The notes beneath the pieces were generated by a model. The model had not been told where the DNA came from. It worked only from the letters and a program-made list of their open reading frames with translations, and searched no databases. Source: Thioalkalivibrio nitratireducens (lineage in GTDB: Bacteria > Pseudomonadota > Gammaproteobacteria > Ectothiorhodospirales > Ectothiorhodospiraceae). Taken from it: a stretch of DNA of 10,555 nucleotides. This document shows positions 1-6,351 of this stretch, one piece after another. The stretch covers positions 1 to 10,555 of the forward strand of contig JAABSN010000114.1 in NCBI GenBank assembly GCA_011390385.1, read 5' to 3'. The translations under genes were made by a program, and so were the position numbers. Numbering within the stretch: position 1 is the first letter of the stretch; each line of letters starts with the position of its first letter.

Positions 1-39
1 ATCCAGGGGCGCACCATGGATGTGGATTACGCCCTGTAA
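1..39 (+). CDS. AlkB-like membrane monooxygenase, copy 1 (3' end only)
   Basis: Only the last 12 residues (IQGRTMDVDYAL) and the TAA stop fall in the window. They match, base for base, the end of the complete AlkB-like gene at 8759-10045, and the identity continues through the terminator behind it. This is therefore the tail of a second copy of the same integral-membrane di-iron monooxygenase, in the same orientation. How much of the rest is identical cannot be seen. Here the neighbours downstream are a truncated globin and a XylA-type reductase, which makes this copy the better candidate for the catalytic partner of those proteins. The assignment rests entirely on identity to the other copy. 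Confidence 0.85.
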   Translation: MQGRTMDVDYAL

Positions 40-51
40 TTCAGCAAACCA

Positions 52-77
52 GCGGACGGCGGTCGCACGCCGTCCGC
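52..77 (+). terminator. Hairpin terminator after AlkB copy 1
   Basis: A perfect 10-bp stem, GCGGACGGCG at 52-61 with CGCCGTCCGC at 68-77, closes a 6-nt loop, 12 bp after the stop codon. The downstream T-run is short (TTTT at 84-87), so termination may be partial and allow readthrough into the globin gene. The same hairpin follows the second AlkB copy at 10058-10083, and identity between the two regions stops at the last stem base. Confidence 0.75.
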
Positions 78-120
78 TCGGACTTTTCAGTAGCGTAAAT
101 AACACACGGAGAGAGAATTC

Positions 121-522
121 ATGAGCGCGAGCGAGCAATCAGTTCAGAGCGACATCGAAGCAGTGGAAGCCAGCCTTTACGAGCGCTTGGGAAGACGCCC
201 GGGTATCGAGGCGATCGTTGAGGATATATGGACAAACCATATCACCAACCCACTGGTCAAGAATCGTTATGCAGCCAGCGATCCCGCCGAGGTCAAGCGT
301 CTGGTGACCGAAATGTGCTGCGCCGGTTTCGGCGGGCCGGAATCCTATACAGGCCGCGACATGATCACGGCGCATACAGGGATGAATATCAATGACACCG
401 AGTTCGTCGCCGTATGTGACGATGTCTTGAAGGCATTGGATAAAAATAAAGTGGGCAAGCGCGAACGGGACGAAGTCTTGTGCATTCTGTACTCGCTCAA
501 GCCTGAGGTCGTATATCTCTAG
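121..522 (+). CDS. Group 1 truncated haemoglobin (trHb1/TrHbN-like)
   Basis: A 133-residue single-domain 2-on-2 globin. The N-terminal YERLGRRPGIEAIVEDI and the GFGGPESYTGRDM stretch are typical of bacterial group 1 truncated haemoglobins, and His85 in MITAHTGM is the expected proximal (F8) haem ligand. About 17 residues precede the globin fold. The ATG has a good ribosome site, GGAGAGAG at 108-115. By alignment from memory, the position usually held by Tyr B10 (family pattern FY) reads IW here, and two adjacent cysteines (MCCAG) lie in helix E; both would alter ligand chemistry. Members bind O2 and NO, and some act as NO dioxygenases. It sits 81 bp after AlkB copy 1 and 69 bp before an NAD(P)H reductase, so it may supply O2, remove NO, or take electrons from that reductase. 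The family is clear; the role is inferred. Confidence 0.9.
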   Translation: MSASEQSVQSDIEAVEASLYERLGRRPGIEAIVEDIWTNHITNPLVKNRYAASDPAEVKRLVTEMCCAGFGGPESYTGRDMITAHTGMNINDTEFVAVCDDVLKALDKNKVGKRERDEVLCILYSLKPEVVYL

Positions 523-591
523 AAAAAGAAGTAAAGACCTGAGCGGTTCTTGTCAACGTTTTTCCGGTCGTCAGTGTCAAGGATAAATATC

Positions 592-1665
592 ATGTTTGGA
601 TTATTTGCCCGCAAAGGACCATTCGATGCACACATCAAGTCTGCTGGAAAAGTGGTGACCGTTCAGGCTGGCGACAACCTGCTCAAGGCCGCATTGGCCG
701 CTGGTATCGCCTGGCCACACAGCTGCCGCGTAGGCAGCTGTGGCACTTGTCGCGCCCGATTGGTTGGAGGCAAGATCAAACCGCTGGTCGATTTCAGTTA
801 CACGCTGGACGATGCGGATCTGGATGCCGGGATGATTCTGGCGTGTCAGACCTGCCTGCGTAGCGACATCGAAGTGGACGTCGAGTTGGACGCGGATGCT
901 TTGGTAACCGCGGCAGCCGCCGAGGTATCCGGTGTGATTACGGGTTATCGCCATCTTACCCACGATATCGTCGAGTTGCAGTTGCAGCTTGACGAGCCGA
1001 TTCCCGGTTATCTCGCCGGGCAGTATGCCGAATTGATGGTATCCGGTGTTACGAAAGAGCCGCGTAACTACTCGTTTGCATGTGCGCCCGGGAACGACAG
1101 TCCCGGATCGGTCACGTTCTTTATTCGGCAAGTGCCGGGGGGGGTGCTGACCACCTGGCTGCATGAGCAGGACCGCAGCGGAACGCACGTCTCCCTGAAT
1201 GGACCTTTCGGTTCGTTTTATTTGCGCGAGTCAGAGGCACCTGTGCTATGTGTGGCCGGCGGTAGTGGCCTTGCCCCAATCAAGGCACTTCTCGAGCAAA
1301 TGGCCTCGACCATGTTTCAGCGCGAGGTGATATTCCTTTTCGGGGCCCGGACACAGGCGGATCTGTACTGCCTGGAAGAAATGAAGAACTACGAACGCCA
1401 GAGTGGAGGTCGTTTCCGCTTTCTGCCGGTACTGTCGGCGGAACCGGAGGACAGTGACTGGACCGGTGCCCGTGGCAATGTGACGGATCTGATTGCCAAG
1501 GAGGTCCCTGAGGTCGAACGTCATCACGCCTATCTCTGTGGTCCGCCACCGATGGTCGACGCGGCGATCATGGTTCTGAACAACGCCGGTGTGGATAGCC
1601 ACCATATTCACTACGACAAATTCCTTGATGCTTCCCATATGCCAGGTGGAAGAGATCAAGCCTAG
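592..1665 (+). CDS. 2Fe-2S/FAD/NAD(P)H oxidoreductase, XylA- or phenol-hydroxylase-reductase-like
   Basis: A 357-residue three-domain electron-transfer protein. Residues 1-95 are a plant-type 2Fe-2S ferredoxin with ligands Cys45, Cys50, Cys53 and Cys85 (CRVGSCGTC, then LACQTC). Residues about 105-210 are an FAD-binding barrel with the RNYS motif (158-161). Residues about 215-350 bind NAD(P)H, with GGSGLAP at 223-229 and CGPPPM from 316. The family moves electrons from NAD(P)H via FAD and 2Fe-2S to an oxygenase; XylA serves the AlkB-family enzyme XylM this way. The ATG at 592 is preferred over an upstream in-frame TTG at 550 because AAGGA lies 8 nt before it and the ferredoxin fold starts directly after. 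No rubredoxin is seen in this window, so this is the obvious candidate electron donor for the AlkB-like monooxygenase. The globin upstream is an alternative acceptor. Confidence 0.92.
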   Translation: MFGLFARKGPFDAHIKSAGKVVTVQAGDNLLKAALAAGIAWPHSCRVGSCGTCRARLVGGKIKPLVDFSYTLDDADLDAGMILACQTCLRSDIEVDVELDADALVTAAAAEVSGVITGYRHLTHDIVELQLQLDEPIPGYLAGQYAELMVSGVTKEPRNYSFACAPGNDSPGSVTFFIRQVPGGVLTTWLHEQDRSGTHVSLNGPFGSFYLRESEAPVLCVAGGSGLAPIKALLEQMASTMFQREVIFLFGARTQADLYCLEEMKNYERQSGGRFRFLPVLSAEPEDSDWTGARGNVTDLIAKEVPEVERHHAYLCGPPPMVDAAIMVLNNAGVDSHHIHYDKFLDASHMPGGRDQA

Positions 1666-1923
1666 ACTCCTGACCAACCCGTGGCAGCGAAGAAGTAAGG
1701 GCCGTTGCGATGGTTTCAGCTACGGATCTTCCGCAATGGTGGCTGTGTGCATCTTTTTCGCAGGAATTTTACGCCTCAACGCGGTTCACGCAGAAGCATT
1801 TTTTCACTCGGAATGAAATGTCGATGGACCGGTGTTTCTCGAGTACATTCTGCCGCCCGCCTGGGGTTCAACGACGATCGGGCGTCCATTGGGGATTCCG
1901 ATTCCACGACAGAGGAAAATGCA
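1666..1923 (+). other. Intergenic region, reductase to ferredoxin
   Basis: These 258 bp separate the reductase from the small ferredoxin. Overlapping short open frames run through it (one enters the ferredoxin frame, another crosses its start), but none has a convincing start site or recognisable protein motif. I see no strong hairpin terminator. It is long enough to hold a separate promoter for the ferredoxin gene, but no clear -35/-10 pair was identified. Confidence 0.5.
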
Positions 1924-2106
1924 ATGAAAGTAACTTGGGATAGTGAGAAATGCTGCCACAGCGGCAACTGTGTGAAGACGCTCCCAGAGGCGTTTTATAT
2001 CGAGAACGAGACGTTGGTAGTCAAGCCTGAGCGGGCCAGCGACGAGGCGGTTATGGGGGTTGTATCCGCTTGTCCGGGAAAGGCCTTCAGTGTAGTACGT
2101 GACTGA
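1924..2106 (+). CDS. Small divergent 4Fe-4S ferredoxin (Fer4_19-like)
   Basis: A 60-residue protein with the layout of the divergent mono-cluster 4Fe-4S family (Fer4_19): KCCHSGNCVKTLPEAF near the N-terminus and ACPGKAF near the C-terminus. Cysteines are at 10, 11, 16 and 50. Family members usually have CxHSxxC followed by CPSGAL; here the second residue is an additional Cys11, which could be a fourth cluster ligand. A longer open frame begins at 1705, but the ATG at 1924 is chosen because AGAGGA (1911-1916) lies 7 nt upstream and the domain starts at residue 1. The protein probably carries electrons in the cytoplasm. Its place after the reductase suggests, without proving, a link to the oxygenase system. 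Confidence 0.85.
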   Translation: MKVTWDSEKCCHSGNCVKTLPEAFYIENETLVVKPERASDEAVMGVVSACPGKAFSVVRD

Positions 2107-2537
2107 GCGTTTTTTCGACCGATTCCAATCCCGTCGGCGGGGCGTCACCGGTGCCCCGTCGTCCGATAACACCGTCCGATAACCGGGATCCTCTTGCGAT
2201 TCGTTCACTGAGCGATTACGAACCCTGCCTTTCCGGTATTTCGGGGTTGAGGCTGGCGGCGATGTGTCCCTGAATTCTGCTTGCGTGCCTCGGTGGGTGC
2301 CTGCAAATGCATTGGACCGACCTTTACACACTGACAGAGCTCGCGACCAGCAATGGAATCCCACATTTGGAGTGTGTTATCAATGGTTTTGATGCGGGTG
2401 ACAGAGTGCGACGCAAGTGATGCAGCGTGTGAAGCGGGCGCGTCTCGAGGCGGCTTTCACGGTGCTTGGGCGTCCCTGGCATGTCAGTTGCTTCGGCATT
2501 GGATATGAACGAGATATACGCGACAAGCAGGTCATGG
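2107..2537 (+). other. Long intergenic region upstream of the H4MPT genes
   Basis: About 430 bp between the ferredoxin stop and the preferred mptG start. A T6 run (2110-2115) follows the ferredoxin stop without an obvious hairpin before it. A GC-rich imperfect hairpin lies at 2138-2158 (CGGGGC paired with GCCCCG), without a T-tract. An 11-bp direct repeat follows at 2160-2183. One 37-codon open frame (2307-2420) resembles no family I know. The stretch probably holds the promoter of the mptG-mtdB group, but I cannot place it. Confidence 0.5.
2160..2183. repeat. 11-bp direct repeat pair, 13-bp spacing
   Basis: CGTCCGATAAC occurs at 2160-2170 and again at 2173-2183, separated by 2 bp, so the repeat starts are 13 bp apart. 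It lies just downstream of a GC-rich hairpin and upstream of mptG. It could be a pair of regulator half-sites or a small local duplication; nothing distinguishes these. Confidence 0.6.
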
Positions 2538-3536
2538 ATGGGGGTAACGGTGACTGCGCCGGCCCGGCTGCATCTCGGATTTCTTGACCTGAACGGCGGC
2601 CTCGGGCGGCGGTTCGGTAGTCTGGGCATCGCGATCGACACATTCCAGACTCGGGTCACTCTGACGCGCGGACCTTCACGGACCGTTGCAGAGAGGATGC
2701 ATCTGGCTTCAGCGGGTGCACAAAAGCGAGCGTGGGGCTACTTGTCACGTTTTACCGACGACATGGGGCTTTCGGGGGATTGGAATGTCCTGGTGGAGGA
2801 GGCGATTCCCGAACATTCCGGGATGGGTTCGGGAACGCAGATGTCGCTCGCGGTAGGTACTGCGCTGGCCCTTCTGGCCGGTCTTGCGCCTGATACACGA
2901 GAGTTGGCGGAAATATTTGACCGTGGAGCACGTTCAGGAGTCGGTATCGGCGCCTTCGACCATGGTGGATTTCTGATGGACAGTGGTCGGACGGAGGACA
3001 GCGGACCGCCCCCCTTGACGACCCGCCTCGATTTCCCGAGAGATTGGCGCGTGCTCCTGGTACTGGATCGGCACACTCGGGGTCTCCACGGTTCCCCGGA
3101 GGTCGAAGCTTTTCGACGGCTTCCGGTATTTCCCGAGGAGAAAGCGGCTCACTTGTGTCGCATCGCGTTGATGCAGGTGCTGCCCGCTCTGGTGGAACAG
3201 GACTTGCCTTCGTTCGGAAAAGGCATCGGTGAGATACAGCGTACGGTTGGCGACCATTTTGCGCCGGCGCAGGGAGGGCGTTTCACCAGTCCGGCCGTCG
3301 CACAAGCACTGAGTTGGGCGGAGTCCCTGGGTTTCGAAGGGGTTGGACAGAGCTCCTGGGGCCCCACCGGATTCATCCTGCTTCCCGATGAGGAATCTGC
3401 GGAACAGGTTCGTGTTCGTGCGGAGCGCCGGTTTGCCGATCACGCGTCGTTGCAATTCCGGACGGTGGCCGCCTGCAACCATGGCCATGAAGTATCGGAT
3501 GCCCCCATTCACGCCTCACTACGCACAGCCCACTGA
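2538..3536 (+). CDS. mptG: Beta-ribofuranosylaminobenzene 5'-phosphate synthase (beta-RFAP synthase)
   Basis: This GHMP-kinase-fold enzyme condenses PRPP with 4-aminobenzoate (4-hydroxybenzoate in some family members), releasing CO2 and pyrophosphate, the first committed step of methanopterin biosynthesis. With the ATG at 2538 the protein has 332 residues. It begins with the family's N-terminal strand APARLHLGFLDLNGG (residues 7-21). PEHSGMGSGTQ (91-101) matches the GHMP phosphate-binding loop, GVGIGAFDHGGF starts at 134, and the C-terminal GVGQSSWGPTGF starts at 268. The start is uncertain: in-frame ATGs also exist at 2481 and 2505 and a TTG at 2466. 2538 is preferred because homologues begin close to APARLHLGF and AGCAGG-like bases precede it. 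In bacteria the gene indicates the H4MPT-linked C1 pathway. mtdB follows 35 bp downstream. Confidence 0.93.
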   Translation: MGVTVTAPARLHLGFLDLNGGLGRRFGSLGIAIDTFQTRVTLTRGPSRTVAERMHLASAGAQKRAWGYLSRFTDDMGLSGDWNVLVEEAIPEHSGMGSGTQMSLAVGTALALLAGLAPDTRELAEIFDRGARSGVGIGAFDHGGFLMDSGRTEDSGPPPLTTRLDFPRDWRVLLVLDRHTRGLHGSPEVEAFRRLPVFPEEKAAHLCRIALMQVLPALVEQDLPSFGKGIGEIQRTVGDHFAPAQGGRFTSPAVAQALSWAESLGFEGVGQSSWGPTGFILLPDEESAEQVRVRAERRFADHASLQFRTVAACNHGHEVSDAPIHASLRTAH

Positions 3537-3571
3537 GCTCCTCATTTCCTTAACCTAGGCGACTTGATCAG

Positions 3572-4477
3572 ATGACCCGACCGACGATATTGCACATGGT
3601 GACCCCGGAAGCCAACCTGAGTCCCTTCGACGCAAACATGGCGATCGACGCAGGTTGGCAGCACTGCCTTTCCTACACCGGTCTGGAACGCAGCGCGATC
3701 GCCGGATTGACCCAGGACGCCATCTTTTCGCGCGGTCCCAAGGGAGTCCGTCGCACGGGTCTGTTCGTTGGTGGGCGCGATCAGAACACGGCCATGGACA
3801 TGCTGGAGGCGGCCCGTGCGGCGATGGTTCCCCCCTTTGAGATTTCAGTCTTTGCCGACCCCAGCGGCGCCTTTACGACTGCTGCCGGTATGATTGCCTG
3901 CGTCGAACGCGTTCTCAGGCGCAATCAGGACGATGGGCTGGCCGGCCGGCGGGTTCTGGTGTTTGGGGGGACCGGGCCGGTCGGAACGGTCTGCGCCACC
4001 CTTGCTGCTCAGGCTGGTGCAATGGTGAGCATTGTCAGCCATGAGGGGCTTGCGAAGGCGACGGCAGCTGCCGAGCAATGCAATGACCGGTTCGGCGTGC
4101 AGCTGCAGGGTGCGGACGGTTCCGACGATGCGCGGGTCAGTTCCCTGCTCGAGGGGGCAGAGATCGTTTTCAGTGCGGCCAAGGCGGGCGTCCAGGTCTT
4201 GAGGGCGGATCATCTGCGCGGAGCGCATCGGCTTCTTGTGGCCTGTGATGTGAACGCGGTGCCACCCGAAGGGATCGAGGGGGTCGGGGTGATGGCGGAC
4301 GGTGAGCCGCTGAGTGCGGGATCGGGCAAGGCACGCGGAATTGGCGCGCTGGCGGTTGGCAACGTCAAATACAAGGCGCAACAGGCGCTCCTGACACAAA
4401 TGCTCGAGACCGAGAAACCGGTTTACCTCGATTTCCAACACGCGCTGGAAGCTGCGCGTGCGCATACCAGATCATAA
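3572..4477 (+). CDS. mtdB: Methylene-tetrahydromethanopterin dehydrogenase
   Basis: A 301-residue cytoplasmic NAD(P)-dependent dehydrogenase that oxidises methylene-H4MPT to methenyl-H4MPT in formaldehyde oxidation. The N-terminal part (ILHMVTPEANLSPFDANMAIDAG) carries the family's substrate-domain signature. A Rossmann nucleotide loop, FGGTGPVG, lies at 131-138 after LAGRRVLV. The C-terminal KARGIGALAVGNVKYKAQ is also typical. It is slightly longer than the Methylobacterium enzyme of about 288 residues as I recall it. The ribosome site is weak (AGGCGA at 3557-3562), which suggests co-transcription with mptG. Its last 20 bases overlap the next gene. The mch and fae genes that often accompany mtdB are absent from this window. 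The alternative MtdA, which also uses tetrahydrofolate, is less likely in this context. Confidence 0.93.
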   Translation: MTRPTILHMVTPEANLSPFDANMAIDAGWQHCLSYTGLERSAIAGLTQDAIFSRGPKGVRRTGLFVGGRDQNTAMDMLEAARAAMVPPFEISVFADPSGAFTTAAGMIACVERVLRRNQDDGLAGRRVLVFGGTGPVGTVCATLAAQAGAMVSIVSHEGLAKATAAAEQCNDRFGVQLQGADGSDDARVSSLLEGAEIVFSAAKAGVQVLRADHLRGAHRLLVACDVNAVPPEGIEGVGVMADGEPLSAGSGKARGIGALAVGNVKYKAQQALLTQMLETEKPVYLDFQHALEAARAHTRS

Positions 4478-5579
4478 ACCGGCGCTGGTTCTGGCCGGGC
4501 ACAGCGTACGTTCCCTGGCACAGTCGGCGGCTGCAAGTGGGGTCCGCGCGATTGCGCTGGACCACTACGGCGATCTGGACACTCGCGCGGCCGCCCGGAA
4601 GGTGATCCAGGTCCGCGAATCCTGCGGGGAGACTCTGGAGCAGGTGTTGCTGGGCTCACGCGGAGAGCCGTTCGCGTCGGCAATGCTCGTGGCGGGTGCC
4701 GGGTTCGAGGGCAAGGGGGATGCTCTCCTGGCTCTGGCGAAACGGTTCCAACTGATGGGGAATACACCTGCTGTGTGGGAGCTGGTCGATGCGCCGGAGG
4801 CGTTCGCGGCACTATTGGACGGAATGGCCATCCCTCATCCTGAAACACAGATGAATCCTCCGGCGCGGTTGCAGGAATGGCTGTTCAAACGTCGTGCAAC
4901 CTGTGGCGGCATCGGAATCTACCCGGCAGCCGACGCCAGCGGAGCCGGCTCTTACCGGCGACGCGTCAGGGGCCGACCCGCGTCCGTGTTGTTTCTCGCC
5001 GACGGCCGCCGTGCCCGTATCCTGGGTTACCACTATCTGTTGACGCACCGACTACCAGGTCGGCCCTTTGCCTACGCGGGAGCGCTGGTGATGGATACCG
5101 TGCCGGCGTCCGTGGCAACGCGCGTTGAGCGGTGGGTCACCGGGCTTACCGCAACGTTGGGGCTGCGCGGTCTCAATGGCCTGGATTTCATGGAGCATGC
5201 AGGGCAGGCGTGTGTTCTGGAGTTGAATCCACGCCCCACCGCAACGGTGGAGCTGCACGAGCATCGACTCGTGGCAGGCGGTCTTCTCGCGCAGCACCTG
5301 CAGGCCTGCGGCGGCGAGATGCCGGAGGCCCTGCCACCCGTGACGCGCGTTCGGGGGCTTCTGATCCTGTTCTCCGACCGGGATTTGCGGATACCCCAAT
5401 TCGAGTGGCCGGACTGGAGTGCGGATCGGCCCGCCCCGGGCACGCTTGTTGGCGCGGGCGAGCCGGTCTGTTCCATACATGGGGAGGGTAGATCGATGCA
5501 GGACGTGCGGGTGTCGCTGGCACGTCGGTCGAGATGCCTCCGAGCACGACTGCTGTCGCGAGCACCGGCAGCAGCGTGA
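4458..5579 (+). CDS. ATP-grasp protein of the H4MPT gene cluster
   Basis: A 373-residue ATP-grasp-type ligase of unassigned substrate. After an N-terminal nucleotide-like domain (ALVLAGHSVRSLAQSAA), the central part has GGIGIYPA and the C-terminal core has GLNGLDFMEHAG followed by LELNPRPTATVELHE, where Glu255 and Asn257 fit the metal-binding ExN of ATP-grasp enzymes. Proteins of this type (I believe COG2232-like) recur beside H4MPT genes in methylotrophs and methanogens and are thought to act in cofactor synthesis, for example forming an amide with glutamate as MfnD does in methanofuran. That role is inference. The start is a GTG at 4458 inside the end of mtdB, with GGAAG at 4447-4451, so translation is probably coupled. 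The C-terminal 30 residues are Arg/Ala-rich with no recognised motif. Confidence 0.85.
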   Translation: MRIPDHKPALVLAGHSVRSLAQSAAASGVRAIALDHYGDLDTRAAARKVIQVRESCGETLEQVLLGSRGEPFASAMLVAGAGFEGKGDALLALAKRFQLMGNTPAVWELVDAPEAFAALLDGMAIPHPETQMNPPARLQEWLFKRRATCGGIGIYPAADASGAGSYRRRVRGRPASVLFLADGRRARILGYHYLLTHRLPGRPFAYAGALVMDTVPASVATRVERWVTGLTATLGLRGLNGLDFMEHAGQACVLELNPRPTATVELHEHRLVAGGLLAQHLQACGGEMPEALPPVTRVRGLLILFSDRDLRIPQFEWPDWSADRPAPGTLVGAGEPVCSIHGEGRSMQDVRVSLARRSRCLRARLLSRAPAAA

Positions 5580-5586
5580 GCTGACT

Positions 5587-6291
5587 TCAGCCCCGTTCCG
5601 CGAGGGCCGCCATTTCCGCACGGGTAATGCGCCCGTCGTGGAGAGATGTCGCCAGCAACACACCAGAAGCACCCTGCTCCTGCAAGGCAGCGAGATCCCG
5701 TGCGTCGCGTACCCCGCCCGCGACGAACCAGCGGATTGAAGGGCCGCGTCGAAGATGGTCGGCCAGCCGGGCCAGGTTCGGGCCTTGTGCACCGCCAACG
5801 CGGGAAATGTCCATCAATATCGTTTCCCGGGACCACAGCAAGGGTTGTCGCTGTAAAGCGATGGGCCCCACGAGTCCGTCCTTGGTGAAATCGAGCGAAA
5901 GTACGGTGCGGCCACGCAGGTCCGGATCGTTGGGCAGGGTCGGGTCGACAAGGCGCTCGCTGCCAATGATCGGCAGGACGCCCGGTATGGCCCACAGCGC
6001 AGCAAGGTCTTCGCGATGTTGAACACCCGCGTCGACCCATAAGGTCACGGTCGGCAGCGCTTCTGCCATCCGCTGAATCAGGTCCAGATGATGGCCGCGC
6101 TTCTCGATGCGGCCGAGGTCTGCGATATAAAGCCGATCAGCCCCGAACTCCTGCGTGTAGTACCTTGCGAGTGACAGCGCATCGCCATCCTTGCAACCTT
6201 TCGTCTGCAAGGGCCGATAGGCATGGCGTTGACCACCGCAGGCGTGTACCGCCTTTCCTGCCAGCAGATCGATGACCGGAATCGCTTTCAT
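5587..6291 (-). CDS. HisA-like protein of the H4MPT/methylotrophy set (COG1411-like)
   Basis: A 234-residue TIM-barrel protein related to HisA but probably not the histidine enzyme. MKAIPVIDLLAGKAVHACGG replaces the usual HisA start, with the Asp of the IDL motif retained. YIADLGRIE, LWVDAGV and FVAGGVRDARDL mark the barrel strands, the last being a phosphate-binding GG loop. Proteins of this group are restricted largely to organisms with methanopterin-type cofactors and are presumed to act in their biosynthesis; the reaction is not something I can state. It is convergent with the ATP-grasp gene, with only 7 bp between the stops, and lies 60 bp downstream of the DUF2182 gene on the same strand. 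A purine-rich AGGAGA lies about 13 nt before the ATG, somewhat far for a ribosome site. Confidence 0.85.
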   Translation of the reverse strand: MKAIPVIDLLAGKAVHACGGQRHAYRPLQTKGCKDGDALSLARYYTQEFGADRLYIADLGRIEKRGHHLDLIQRMAEALPTVTLWVDAGVQHREDLAALWAIPGVLPIIGSERLVDPTLPNDPDLRGRTVLSLDFTKDGLVGPIALQRQPLLWSRETILMDISRVGGAQGPNLARLADHLRRGPSIRWFVAGGVRDARDLAALQEQGASGVLLATSLHDGRITRAEMAALAERG

Positions 6292-6351
6292 TGCCCGAAC
6301 GATATCTCCTGGCGAACCGAGTTGTCACGGCTGCATACGGGAACCTGAGCC

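Noticed and set aside
1710..1943. 77-codon frame before the ferredoxin
   Set aside because: It crosses the ferredoxin start in another frame and has no recognisable motif.
2307..2420. 37-codon frame (MHWTDLYTLTELATSNG...) upstream of mptG, briefly compared with IscX
   Set aside because: Beyond the WTD start it lacks the IscX core motifs, and its ribosome site is weak.
5072..6040. 322-codon minus-strand frame spanning the ATP-grasp end and the HisA-like gene
   Set aside because: It overlaps two well-supported genes in the wrong frame and translates to low-complexity Arg/Pro/Ser-rich sequence.
5587..6291. True histidine-pathway HisA
   Set aside because: Sequence details differ from HisA, no other his genes are nearby, and the context is an H4MPT cluster.
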